Shown: positions 8,371-16,963, numbered from the stretch's first letter. The stretch is 37,848 nt of DNA from Chloroflexus sp. MS-G (GCF_000735195.1 NZ_JPIM01000042.1:1-37848), one strand, 5' to 3'. Translations and numbers: made by a program. Notes: generated by a model not told the origin, from the sequence alone.

Positions 8371-9567
8371 TTATTCGTCGGCAAAAGCTTGTTGCAGGTC
8401 GGCGATCAAGTCACTCGCATCCTCAATTCCGCATGAAAGCCGGATGAGATTGTCGCGGATACCGACCGCCAGTCGTTCTTCACTACTCAATTCATAGTAA
8501 CTCATAAGCGCTGGTTGTTCAACCAGACTTTCCACCCCGCCAAAGCTTGGCGCAATGTAGGCGAGACGCATCCGATCAACAACCGCCATTGCAGTCTGGA
8601 GATCACCAACCACTTCAAACGACACAACTCCGCCAAACCCTCGCATCTGGGCACGGGCTATGGCGTGGTCAGGATGCGAAGGTAAGCCCGGGTAATGTAC
8701 CCGGCTCACCCGTGGATGACGGCTGAGAAATTCAGCGACTGCCTGCCCATTTTGATTGTGACGTTCCATACGGAGAGCAAATGTCTTCAACCCTCGGCCA
8801 AGCAAGTAGGCGGTATGCGGGTCACAAATGCCACCCAAAATCCCCTGCGTTTCGCGCAGAGCACTGATAAGGGGCGGTCGACCGATGATCACACCAGCCA
8901 GTAAGTCGTTGTGCCCGGCCAGGTACTTGCTACAGCTATGAACAACCAGGTCGATACCGTATTCAAGAGGACGCATATTATACGGTGTGGCAAAGGTGGC
9001 GTCGATCACGGTTTTGATGCGATGTTCACGGGCGATCTGAGCCACTGCTGCCAGATCAATGACGCGCAAATAAGGGTTTGTCGGCGCTTCAGTAACGATC
9101 AGGCGAGTACGTCCTGGTTGAATAGCTGCGGCAATGGCAAGTGGATCGGCTGCGGCAACCACACTATGCGACACGCCGAGCCGTGCTAACATTGTGCGGA
9201 CAAACTGGCGAGTGCGCCGATAACCGTCGTCAGTCAGAATAACGTGGCTACCGCTAGGGAGCAACGCCAGCATCACGGTGGTGAGCGCATTCATTCCCGA
9301 AGCACAAAGGAGAGCGGCTGCTGGCGCTGATGGTGACTCAAGGGCGGCAAGGCGAGCCTCAACGGCACGAACGGTTGGATTTCCGTAGCGACCGTACTCT
9401 TCTCGTTCGAGTTCACCTGATTGAAATGCGATCAGCTCGGCGCTATCACGAAACGTGTACGTTGCACTGTGCACAATAGGTGGCGTAATTGCATCGAATG
9501 CGCGCTGGCGGGGTTCTCCAGCGTGGACGGCGGCCGTACTGAGGCCAGAAAACTGTTCATTTGGCAT
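8371..9567 (-). CDS. metB: Cystathionine gamma-synthase-type PLP enzyme (Cys/Met metabolism family)
   Basis: PLP-dependent fold type I enzyme, 398 residues. Visible: TPPIVHSATYTF near the N-terminus, Tyr58/Arg60 in YGRYGNP, Asp189 (VIDATFATP), and Lys214 in HSCSKYLAGHNDLLAG as the Schiff-base lysine. That last segment and DDGYRRTR resemble plant-type cystathionine gamma-synthase more than methionine gamma-lyase. It probably joins an activated homoserine with Cys (or sulfide) toward methionine. O-acylhomoserine sulfhydrylase or a lyase remain possible from sequence alone. First gene of the operon; ATG 9567 is separated from its ribosome site GAGAGG only by six U residues that also serve as the terminator tail of the SAM-I leader. 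Confidence 0.85.
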   Translation of the reverse strand: MPNEQFSGLSTAAVHAGEPRQRAFDAITPPIVHSATYTFRDSAELIAFQSGELEREEYGRYGNPTVRAVEARLAALESPSAPAAALLCASGMNALTTVMLALLPSGSHVILTDDGYRRTRQFVRTMLARLGVSHSVVAAADPLAIAAAIQPGRTRLIVTEAPTNPYLRVIDLAAVAQIAREHRIKTVIDATFATPYNMRPLEYGIDLVVHSCSKYLAGHNDLLAGVIIGRPPLISALRETQGILGGICDPHTAYLLGRGLKTFALRMERHNQNGQAVAEFLSRHPRVSRVHYPGLPSHPDHAIARAQMRGFGGVVSFEVVGDLQTAMAVVDRMRLAYIAPSFGGVESLVEQPALMSYYELSSEERLAVGIRDNLIRLSCGIEDASDLIADLQQAFADE

Positions 9568-9595
9568 AAAAAACCTCTCATCAGGGCGATGAGAG
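9568..9595 (-). terminator. SAM-controlled intrinsic terminator overlapping the ribosome binding site
   Basis: On the minus strand CTCTCATC (9588-9595 in complement), loop GCCCT and GATGAGAG are followed by G and six Ts, then directly by the ATG of the PLP enzyme. The 3' arm supplies GAGAGG, the only Shine-Dalgarno candidate for ATG 9567. The 5' arm is also perfectly complementary to GATGAGAG of riboswitch helix P1 (9641-9648), giving a ready antiterminator. Confidence 0.85.
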
Positions 9596-9642
9596 ATTAG
9601 GTGACGTGCTCCTGCCGATTGGCGAGAAGACGCCGCTCTCCT

Positions 9643-9745
9643 CTCATCTGCCAGCGTTCTGCTGCCGGAGTTGCCACCCGTCAGGTATTATGCCGCCGGG
9701 TTGGCGCGGTTTCGTAGGGCCGGTCCCTCCACCGCTCTGGATGAG
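9643..9745 (-). ncRNA. SAM-I riboswitch (S-box) aptamer
   Basis: Minus strand, in order: CTCATC opening P1 (9740-9745), AGAGCGGTGGAGGGACCGGC, CCTACGAAACC, GCCAACC, the variable P3/P4 region, GGTGGCAACTCC, and the closing CTGGCAGATGAG. This matches the S-box consensus including GGAGGGA, the GAAACC/GGCAACC core and P1 closure. SAM binding should stabilise P1, free the downstream terminator to fold and switch off the methionine operon. Assignment rests on the consensus as I know it and is strong. Confidence 0.95.
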
Positions 9746-9774
9746 TGCAGCGTTCTGCAATACAATTACGGCTG

Positions 9775-9803
9775 AGTATAACAGGGTGATGGGTTATTGT
9801 CAA
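9775..9803 (-). promoter_or_regulatory. Consensus sigma-70 promoter of the methionine operon
   Basis: TTGACA (9798-9803), exactly 17 bases, TATACT (9775-9780) on the minus strand. The predicted start lies about 20-25 bases upstream of riboswitch helix P1. Confidence 0.85.
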
Positions 9804-10305
9804 TGGTGAATTGGACGATCTTGGGGTTCTCAAAGTTCTTTCCTCTCTGACAGTGGTCACTGAGGAGAGAGTGGAGAGGAGTGAGAGGTTCTCAACCTAT
9901 CCGTAGCCTGTACGGAGTCGCGCAACTTCCCGTCCTGCCGAACGTCTGTGCCAATCTCCCGTTGGCTTGCCGATCATGCCCGTCAGCGCAGTGGTAGGGA
10001 CTGGCGCCCCCGTAAACGAGGGTTGATGGTATGCTAATGCGCTAACCAATGGGGTATAGCCGCACCGCGTCCGACGCGGGCCAGAGGCTCACGATCCTAG
10101 ACTTGCACTAACAGCGCACGGGCAATCTGCGCTGAAGCATAACATCACACATGCGGGCCAGAGGCCCGCACTCCCAGGGAAAGAGCGAAGATCAGGGTTT
10201 GCTGTCAGCGGGTGCGTAATGTGCGTCGTGTTACTCTACATTTTGAACAGTTTGGTTGTCGAATGTGACCCGAAATTGAAAACTCTGAAAAACCTTACAG
10301 CCGCC
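9804..10305. other. About 500-base gap without a gene, with palindromic repeats
   Basis: No gene is supported; short frames here are antisense shadows or lack ribosome sites. The stretch holds purine-rich strings near 9860, two direct copies of GCGGGCCAGAGGC (10076-10088 and 10153-10165) and, around the second copy, a perfect hairpin TGCGGGCC-AGA-GGCCCGCA at 10152-10170. A dispersed-looking motif at 10277-10305 abuts the acetyltransferase stop. Confidence 0.5.
10152..10170. repeat. REP-like perfect 8-bp hairpin
   Basis: TGCGGGCC, loop AGA, GGCCCGCA. A partial direct copy without the closing arm occurs at 10076-10088, which suggests a dispersed intergenic element rather than a gene-specific terminator. 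Confidence 0.5.
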
Positions 10306-10854
10306 CTACACTTTCAAGAATGCCGACATAATCACCACATCGTGCAGTTCACCGTTCCGGTCGATAGCGTGGCGCGTCAACTGGCCTTCGACGGCAAACC
10401 CAAGGCGCGAGAAGATGGCCTGACCGGCCTTCAAGGCGGCCAGCATAGCGACTGTCACCTTTTGGGCGCCCAGATCACGAGCGGTTTCAACAATGGCCTG
10501 GGCCATTTGCATCCCAAGCCCGCAGCGTCGCCAACCAGGTTTAACGAGTAACCGCAGCTCAGCCACGTGATTTGACCATCCTGGTACGCGGCGTGCCGAA
10601 GCATAGGCGGCTATCGAACCGTCGTCGGCAATTGCGACAATTTGTCGCCAATTCTCGGCGTATGAGGCATTGACTAAACGAGTAATAATTTCGGGATTGG
10701 TGAAGTCTTCTTCGAGATAAAGCAGATCATCTTTGGGCAGACTCAATCCGAAATCGGTCAATGCGGCACGATCGCTCTCGGCCAGGGGTCTGATGGTAAC
10801 CTGCCGGTTGTCTTTCAATGATACACTGCTCATCGCTACACTGCGTTGGGCCAT
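10306..10854 (-). CDS. GNAT family N-acetyltransferase
   Basis: About 182 residues. The GNAT core is seen as a beta-strand VAELRLLVKPGW followed by the acetyl-CoA pyrophosphate loop RRCGLGMQMAQAI (R-x-x-G-x-G), then ARDLGAQKVTVAML and AIFSRLGFAVEGQL near the end. Start ATG 10854 is chosen because AGGAGG lies 6 bases upstream. The frame extends to 10917 but that region has no ribosome site, and ATG 10833 is a weaker alternative. The acceptor substrate is unknown. It appears to be a single-gene unit. Confidence 0.8.
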   Translation of the reverse strand: MAQRSVAMSSVSLKDNRQVTIRPLAESDRAALTDFGLSLPKDDLLYLEEDFTNPEIITRLVNASYAENWRQIVAIADDGSIAAYASARRVPGWSNHVAELRLLVKPGWRRCGLGMQMAQAIVETARDLGAQKVTVAMLAALKAGQAIFSRLGFAVEGQLTRHAIDRNGELHDVVIMSAFLKV

Positions 10855-11338
10855 GCCCAGCCTCCTGCCGTGGGTTAATGCGGAAATCTGTTGTATGAAG
10901 TGTGTGAAATATACCACATGAAGTTACACTCTGGTTACTCGGTGTAGGTATCGCGAGAGAGGCAAGTGCAATGCCCGCGTACCTAGGTGCTTGTATCGCG
11001 ACAGACGCGAGGTACTCTTGCGCACATTGTTGCGGAAGCGAGGGCATTTTGCCCTTGAGGACCGCATCGGCTCTCCGAGATCATCGTTTTTAACTCTTAC
11101 ATATTTTGCAGCCACGTTCAGGCCCTCCCTGAAGATCCGACGCACGGCTACCCTCCCTCTTCAGAAGGGGTGTACAGCCTGAACGTGCTCATCATCCTCG
11201 AGACGTTTTTTCGACACCCACCACCTGCGGATATTCGGTATAAAACATGTTGCTGATACTGATATAATTGTAATCGTTCCTTGAAGTTCGGCAAGTAACC
11301 GGCGGAGTCGCCCGGCGATCCGTCGCAAGGAGGTCATC
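10855..11338. other. Intergenic region upstream of the PHB genes
   Basis: No gene is supported. It holds a spaced inverted repeat ACGTTCAGGC (11114-11123) and GCCTGAACGT (11177-11186) and an extended -10 promoter at 11260-11268. GC-rich, stem-forming sequence at 10940-11080 may be the acetyltransferase leader or structured RNA, but I match it to no known class. Confidence 0.4.
11260..11268 (+). promoter_or_regulatory. Extended -10 promoter of the thiolase-reductase genes
   Basis: TGATATAAT combines a TGn extension with a perfect TATAAT. No good -35 element is visible 17 bases upstream, as is usual for extended -10 promoters. It lies 70 bases before the thiolase ATG. Confidence 0.5.
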
Positions 11339-12526
11339 ATGAGTGAGAAGCGCGAAGTCGTAGTGCTTAGCGGCGTGCGCACGGCTATTGGAACGTTTGG
11401 CGGTAGTCTGAAAGATCATCCCCCTACCGAGCTGGCAGCATTGGTTACCCGCGAGGCAGTGGCACGGGCTGGTGTTCAACCTGATGAGATTGGTCATGTG
11501 GTCTTTGGGCACGTGATCAATACTGAACCGCACGATATGTATATGGCCCGCTATGCAGCCGTTCGTGGTGGTTTATCGGTAGAAACACCGGCGTTGACGC
11601 TCAACCGGCTGTGTGGCAGTGGTTTGCAGGCTATTGTTTCGGCAGCTCAGTACATTTTGCAGGGTGATGTTGAAGCGGCGGTCGCAGGTGGTGCGGAATG
11701 TATGAGCCGTGGGCCGTATAGCCTCCCGGCAATGCGCTTTGGTGCGCGGATGAACGATTCGAAGGTGGTCGATATGATGGTCGGCGCCCTGACCGATCCG
11801 TTCGACGATTGCCATATGGGGGTAACGGCTGAAAACGTGGCTGCGAAGTGGGGTATTAGCCGTGAAGATCAGGATCAACTGGCATACGAGAGCCATATGC
11901 GGGCTGCACGCGCTATTGATGAAGGGCGCTTTGCCGGTCAGATTGTGCCGGTTGAGATTAAAGTGAAGGGGGGAACGGCTGCGTTCACGGTGGATGAAGG
12001 GGTACGACGCGATACAACCCTCGATAAACTGGCGAAACTCCGACCGGTGTTCTTGAAGGACGGATCGGTGACGGCCGGTAATGCCTCGAGTATCAACGAC
12101 GCGGCTGCTGCCGTAGTATTGATGGAGCGGGCTACTGCCGAGCGACGTGGCTACAAGCCGTTGGCGCGGTTGGTAGGGTATAGTCACGCGGCAGTCGAAC
12201 CCAAATATATGGGTATTGGCCCGGTGCCAGCCGTGCGCCGCTTGCTCGAACGCACCGGCCTACGGATCGCAGATATCGATCTCTTTGAAGTCAATGAAGC
12301 CTTTGCTGCGCAAGCATTGGCGGTGATGCGCGAATTAGAATTACCGCCAGATCGCACGAATCCTAACGGCAGCGGCATTTCGCTCGGCCACCCGATTGGT
12401 GCTACCGGTTGTATCCTCACGGTGAAGGCGATCCACGAGTTGCATCGGATCGGGGGACGGTATGCTCTGGTGACCATGTGTATTGGCGGTGGACAGGGTA
12501 TTGCCGCGATATTTGAACGGATGTAG
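11339..12526 (+). CDS. phaA: Acetyl-CoA C-acetyltransferase (thiolase, PhaA/AtoB type)
   Basis: Condenses two acetyl-CoA to acetoacetyl-CoA. The 395-residue sequence carries the catalytic triad of type II thiolases: Cys92 (NRLCGSGLQAI), His351 (LGHPIGATG) and Cys381 (MCIGGGQG), plus the NEAFAAQ active-site loop. ATG 11339 is preceded by AAGGAGG. The next gene encodes a PhaB-type reductase and a phasin-like gene faces it, so polyhydroxybutyrate synthesis is the likely role. Use in fatty acid or acetoacetate metabolism cannot be excluded from sequence. No PHA synthase lies in this window. Confidence 0.88.
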   Translation: MSEKREVVVLSGVRTAIGTFGGSLKDHPPTELAALVTREAVARAGVQPDEIGHVVFGHVINTEPHDMYMARYAAVRGGLSVETPALTLNRLCGSGLQAIVSAAQYILQGDVEAAVAGGAECMSRGPYSLPAMRFGARMNDSKVVDMMVGALTDPFDDCHMGVTAENVAAKWGISREDQDQLAYESHMRAARAIDEGRFAGQIVPVEIKVKGGTAAFTVDEGVRRDTTLDKLAKLRPVFLKDGSVTAGNASSINDAAAAVVLMERATAERRGYKPLARLVGYSHAAVEPKYMGIGPVPAVRRLLERTGLRIADIDLFEVNEAFAAQALAVMRELELPPDRTNPNGSGISLGHPIGATGCILTVKAIHELHRIGGRYALVTMCIGGGQGIAAIFERM

Positions 12527-12620
12527 GTGTGCTACAATTGTGAGGTTCGAGCCGGTGGTGCTGCGATTGCTACCATCGGCTCAAGGAATACAAACACAAT
12601 CATGCGTTGGGGAGGCAAGA

Positions 12621-13364
12621 ATGGGAAAGTTGACCGGTCGGGTGGCGATTGTGACAGGTGCTTCAAGAGGTATTGGGCGGGCAATCGCGCTGGCTTTGGC
12701 CGCCGAAGGGGCAAAAGTCGCTGTTAATTACAATAGTAGTGAGGCAGCGGCACAGGAGGTGGTGAACACAATTATTGCCAATAATGGCGAAGCCATGCCA
12801 ATCAAGGCTAACGTTAGTCAGGCTGATGAAGCACGGCGTATGGTTCAGCAAGTCCTTGATCGGTGGGGTCGGGTTGATATTCTGGTCAATAATGCCGGTA
12901 TTACTCGTGACCGCACGTTGCGCAAGTTGACTGACGAGGATTGGAGCACGGTTATCCAAAATAATCTCAACAGCGTTTACTATTGCACAACGGCGGTTAT
13001 GCAGCCAATGATCGAACAGAAATACGGTCGGATCATCAACATCAGCTCGTTTGTTGGGCAAGCCGGGAATTTCGGTCAGGCCAACTATGCAGCTTCAAAA
13101 GGAGGCATTATTGCTTTTACCAAGACGGCAGCGCTAGAGCTGGCGAAATATAACATTACCGTCAACGCATTGGCCCCCGGCTTTACAATCACCGATATGT
13201 TGGCCAAGGTACCTGAGCAGATTCAGGAACAAATCAAGGCCCGTATCCCCATGGGACGGTTTGGATTGCCTGAAGAGATTGCTAAAGCCGTTGTCTTTCT
13301 TGCCGCCGATGGTGATTACATTACCGGCCAACAGATCAACGTGAACGGCGGCGTGTATATGTAA
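12621..13364 (+). CDS. phaB: Acetoacetyl-CoA reductase, PhaB/FabG-type SDR
   Basis: NADPH-dependent short-chain dehydrogenase of 247 residues. Cofactor motif TGASRGIG (residues 12-19), NNAG (90-93), and the catalytic Ser143, Tyr156, Lys160 are all present. The stretch GQAGNFGQANYAASKGG is closer to PhaB than to FabG of fatty acid synthesis. ATG 12621 follows GGGGAGG and replaces the longer frame from 12483, which would overlap the thiolase. It sits 94 bases after the thiolase, so both probably form one PHB operon. FabG activity on 3-oxoacyl-ACP remains an alternative. Confidence 0.87.
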   Translation: MGKLTGRVAIVTGASRGIGRAIALALAAEGAKVAVNYNSSEAAAQEVVNTIIANNGEAMPIKANVSQADEARRMVQQVLDRWGRVDILVNNAGITRDRTLRKLTDEDWSTVIQNNLNSVYYCTTAVMQPMIEQKYGRIINISSFVGQAGNFGQANYAASKGGIIAFTKTAALELAKYNITVNALAPGFTITDMLAKVPEQIQEQIKARIPMGRFGLPEEIAKAVVFLAADGDYITGQQINVNGGVYM

Positions 13365-13387
13365 ACGGTACCGCGTTGCTGACGCGA

Positions 13388-13687
13388 TTATTTGCGCATG
13401 CGTCGGATGATAGATTGAATGTCTCCTACGTATCCCTGCCACGCCTGCAACATTTCCTGGCTCAGGCGTTGCTGGGTGCGAATCGCGTCGGCAACAGCCT
13501 GTTCGGTAGAATGGCGCAAACTTCGACTGTAATCCCAGTTCTTCAGAACCAGGTCGAATGCCATATCGGTACTGGCGGCAAGGAGTTCGTTCCACGCCCG
13601 GATCGACTGGAACATCGGATCGGTTAGATCGGGTGTTACAGGTCGATCGGATGTTGGATGTCGGTGTTCTTCGTTGTTGTTCGACAT
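13388..13687 (-). CDS. Phasin-like small helical protein
   Basis: 99 residues. A polar N-terminus (NNNEEHRHPTSDRPVTPDL) leads into one long amphipathic helical stretch with regularly spaced hydrophobics (FQSIRAWNELLAASTDMAFD, then TEQAVADAIRTQQRLSQEML) and a basic end (IIRRMRK). This pattern fits phasins or PhaE-type subunits that coat PHA granules, and the gene converges on the phaA-phaB pair with a 23-base gap. Start ATG 13687 is preferred over an in-frame TTG at 13708. The phasin call is inference from composition and position; I recognise no diagnostic motif. Confidence 0.55.
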   Translation of the reverse strand: MSNNNEEHRHPTSDRPVTPDLTDPMFQSIRAWNELLAASTDMAFDLVLKNWDYSRSLRHSTEQAVADAIRTQQRLSQEMLQAWQGYVGDIQSIIRRMRK

Positions 13688-13759
13688 TGTATCTGACCCT
13701 GTGTACAATAGACAAGCATTAACGGTTATGGTTGAGCGACGAAGATCTCTGCCTCTCTT

Positions 13760-16700
13760 ATGGTATCACAAACGGTTACAGGTGAGTACAACGAATCTCT
13801 TTTGCGACCCCGTCTGCTGCCGCCGCCAGCGCCGTTACACCGGGTGCGTCGTGGGCGTGTAGATCAGCTTCTCGCAATGGCTCTCGAGGCACCGCTTACC
13901 ATTGTCGTGGCGCCTCCTGGAAGTGGTAAGACGGTCGCCTTAGCGATGCTGGCTACACAGGGTGGCTGGCCGGCAGCCTGGTGTCGTGCTGATGCCGGTG
14001 ATGATCCGCGCAGTCTCCTTCGCCATCTGGTGGCTGCGTTGAGCCGGATGGTGTCGTTTGCCGATCCCAATCCACCGTTAACGATTGACGCGCTCATTAA
14101 TGCCTTAACCAGTGAACTCGATGATGAGACCCTCCTGGTCATTGACGATGCTCACTATATCGATGAGCAGCCAGAGCTGCGATCATTGATCGAACGGCTG
14201 ATCGTTGCCCAACCTCCGCGTTTGCACCTGGTGTTGTCTGGACGCCGTGAGCCTGACTCACCGTTGATTGCTACTGCACGTCTGCGAGGTGAGGCATTAG
14301 TGATCGAGCCAACTGATCTTGCTTTTACTGCTGATGAAGCAACTGCGCTCTGGCAGCAAGCCGGTCGTCCGTTGCCACCTGATTTCGACGAGTTACTTAC
14401 GCTGAGTGCCGGTTGGGCGCTGGCTCTCCGTGTCGCGCTCGATGCACCTGATTGGCGGCGTGCGTTAGGGTTGCGCGATCAGCCAGCCCCCGCGCTTGAT
14501 GAATATCTCGAACGTGAAGTGTTGGCGTCGCTCCCTGCACCGCTACAACGTTGTCTGCAACGAAGCGCCGGTCTCCGCTGGATTGATCCCGACATTTGTA
14601 CTGCGCTCGATCCCTCACTTCAGGCGTCGCTGCTGATGACCGAGTTGCGTCGTCGTCGTCTCTTTGTTGAACCGTTTGGTGAACAGGGTCTGCGGTTTCA
14701 ACCCATTATCGCAGCCTGGTTGACACGTCGGGCTGCTGCCGATCCAGAGTGGCCACAGCTTCACCGGCGTGCAGCAGCATACTTTCAACAGCGCGGCGAT
14801 CACGAGAGCGCACTTTACCATCAGATTGCTGCCGGTGATCCGACGGCTGTGACGACATTTCTGCCCCTGGCTCGTCAATTGCTTGCCGAACGACGTGCTG
14901 AAGCAGTGCTTGATTGGATGCGTCGATTATCGCTGGTAAGTGATGAAGTGCCCGAACTGGTTGAGATTCAGGCAGCGGCGCTGCATCAACTAAATCGTCT
15001 GGAAGCAGCGTTAGCCGCGTATCGGCGTGCTGAACGGGCATTCGCAGCTCTGAATGATCCGCTAGGGCAGGCACGTTGTCTACGAGGCCAAGCTGCAATC
15101 TACCTCGATACAGTTCAGCCAGCTCCGGCGACCGAACTTCTCCGTCGTGCTCTCAAGTTGTTACCACAACAATACGCTGCCGAGCGGATCGAACTGTTGT
15201 TGATGCAGGCCGAAAATTGGACGAACCGTGGTCGGCCTGGGGTTGGTCAGCGGCTCGTTCAGACGGCGTACCGGTTGGCGCGTGAGCATGGGCTGGTCGA
15301 GTTCTATCAAGCGCGGGTTGAGCCGTTGCAACCGCGCTTATTGCTCCGTTCTGGACGACTACGTGAGGCCCGTCAACTCCTCGAAGAACGGCTTTGGAAT
15401 GAACAACCGCTGATGCGGGCAACGGCTCATCGAGAACCGCTGTTACTGTTGGCGCTGATCAGTGCTATGCTTGGCATTGGCCCCCAGGCACTGGCTTTCG
15501 CGCATCGTATGTTGAGTGAAGCTCAGCAGAGCAATAATCCGGTGACTGAAGCTATCGCCGAGTTACGCCTTGGTCACGCCTATCAGGTCATTGCCCGTGG
15601 CGATGATCAGGCCGCACGCCAGCACTATAGTCGAGGGTTACGGCTTTTGCAACAGGTGAGTGTGCCTCGAACCCGCGCTGAGGGCTATTTGGGGCTGACG
15701 CTGTTACACGGTCACGCCGGTGACCTGGCTCGTGCTGAGGCTGATGCTCGTGAAGGACTCTTGCTGGCGGCGTCTGCCGGTGATGAATGGGTTGCCGCGT
15801 TGATTTTGCTGGCGTTGGGTAGTGTAAACCTGGCAGCGGGTGATCCACGTGGCTATGAATGGCTCGATCAGGCCGAACAACGGTTTCAGACCGGTCGTGA
15901 TGCGTTTGGTTTGTTTCTAGTGCACCTCTGGCGGGCATTAGCCGCGTTACGCTCAGGTCGAACGACCGCCGTAGAGCCGCTAGTCGCACAGGTGATGCAG
16001 GAAGCGGTTGAATACGGATACGAGAGTGTCTTGATTGGCCCCAGTCTCTTCGGTCCCCGAGATATTGCTGCACTGGTGCCATTATTGTTACGAGCACGCT
16101 CACTGCCTGCGTATCGCGAGGTTGCAGTTCATCTCTTGCGACAGGGATTTCCCTCGATTGCGTCTGATGAGACGGTTGACGACTACCATCCGGGGTTTAC
16201 CCTGCGAGTACAGATGCTAGGGGCATTTCGGGTCTGGCGTGGCAATCAAGAGATTCAGGCCCGTGAGTGGCAACGGGAAAAGGCACGGCAGCTCTTCCAG
16301 TTATTGCTCACAATGCGCGGGAATTGGATCCAACGCGAACAGATTTGTGCCTGGCTCTGGCCGGAAGCCGATCTGGAAGCTGCGGAGCGTCAGTTCAAAG
16401 TAACGCTTAATACCCTGAATACAGCGCTCGAACCGCATCGTCCGCCACGAGTGCCGCCCTTCTTCATTCGTCGGCAAGGGCTGGCGTACAGTTTTGCCCC
16501 TTCATTTGGGGTGTGGATCGATGTTGATGAGTTTGAACTACGCGCCAGTGGCGCATTAACGAGCACCGATCCCGATTTTGCCCGCCGGAGTGCGCAGGCA
16601 GCCCTCCAACTCTATCGGGGTGATTATCTTGCCGAGGCATTGTACGATCCGTGGACAATAGAAGAGCGTGAACGCCTGTTGGCGCGGTATCTGGCGACGG

Positions 16701-16963
16701 CGATTGCGTATGCAGAGCAACTCAGTACCGAGGGTCGTCATAACGAAGCCATTCAAATCGCCGAACAGGTGCTACGTCGTGATCGGTGCTATGAAGAGGC
16801 CTATCAACTGCTGATGCGGGCCCATGCCCGTGCCGGTAGTCGTTCTCAGGCTATGCGTTCGTATACGCGCTGTGTGCAGGCATTGCGTGAAGAACTTGGG
16901 ATCGAACCACTTCCCGAAACCGAAGCGCTCTATCGCCGCATTCGCCAGAATGAACCAATTTGA
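13760..16963 (+). CDS. STAND-ATPase/TPR/SARP-type transcriptional regulator
   Basis: 1067 residues. N-terminus: MalT-like NTPase with Walker A APPGSGKT (51-58) and Walker B LLVIDDAHYID (125-135). The middle is rich in TPR-like helices (about 340-780). The C-terminal third (from about 811) begins with LRVQMLGAFRVWRG, the winged-helix DNA-binding domain of SARP/OmpR type, followed from about 915 by a bacterial transcriptional activator (BTAD) domain ending in EELGIEPLPETEALYRRI. Proteins of this design sense a ligand through the TPR region and activate nearby promoters. Target unknown; it is divergent from the phasin-like gene, so the PHB cluster is one candidate. The ribosome site before ATG 13760 is weak. 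Confidence 0.88.
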   Translation: MVSQTVTGEYNESLLRPRLLPPPAPLHRVRRGRVDQLLAMALEAPLTIVVAPPGSGKTVALAMLATQGGWPAAWCRADAGDDPRSLLRHLVAALSRMVSFADPNPPLTIDALINALTSELDDETLLVIDDAHYIDEQPELRSLIERLIVAQPPRLHLVLSGRREPDSPLIATARLRGEALVIEPTDLAFTADEATALWQQAGRPLPPDFDELLTLSAGWALALRVALDAPDWRRALGLRDQPAPALDEYLEREVLASLPAPLQRCLQRSAGLRWIDPDICTALDPSLQASLLMTELRRRRLFVEPFGEQGLRFQPIIAAWLTRRAAADPEWPQLHRRAAAYFQQRGDHESALYHQIAAGDPTAVTTFLPLARQLLAERRAEAVLDWMRRLSLVSDEVPELVEIQAAALHQLNRLEAALAAYRRAERAFAALNDPLGQARCLRGQAAIYLDTVQPAPATELLRRALKLLPQQYAAERIELLLMQAENWTNRGRPGVGQRLVQTAYRLAREHGLVEFYQARVEPLQPRLLLRSGRLREARQLLEERLWNEQPLMRATAHREPLLLLALISAMLGIGPQALAFAHRMLSEAQQSNNPVTEAIAELRLGHAYQVIARGDDQAARQHYSRGLRLLQQVSVPRTRAEGYLGLTLLHGHAGDLARAEADAREGLLLAASAGDEWVAALILLALGSVNLAAGDPRGYEWLDQAEQRFQTGRDAFGLFLVHLWRALAALRSGRTTAVEPLVAQVMQEAVEYGYESVLIGPSLFGPRDIAALVPLLLRARSLPAYREVAVHLLRQGFPSIASDETVDDYHPGFTLRVQMLGAFRVWRGNQEIQAREWQREKARQLFQLLLTMRGNWIQREQICAWLWPEADLEAAERQFKVTLNTLNTALEPHRPPRVPPFFIRRQGLAYSFAPSFGVWIDVDEFELRASGALTSTDPDFARRSAQAALQLYRGDYLAEALYDPWTIEERERLLARYLATAIAYAEQLSTEGRHNEAIQIAEQVLRRDRCYEEAYQLLMRAHARAGSRSQAMRSYTRCVQALREELGIEPLPETEALYRRIRQNEPI

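Noticed and set aside
10219..10551. 110-residue plus-strand frame
   Set aside because: Antisense to the GNAT gene, no ribosome site and no recognisable sequence.
10940..11100. Possible riboswitch (T-box or cobalamin type) upstream of the acetyltransferase or thiolase
   Set aside because: GC-rich stems occur, but none of the conserved boxes of these classes can be found.
12483..12620. N-terminal extension of the reductase
   Set aside because: It overlaps the thiolase end and lacks SDR character; ATG 12621 has a strong ribosome site and starts the typical N-terminus.
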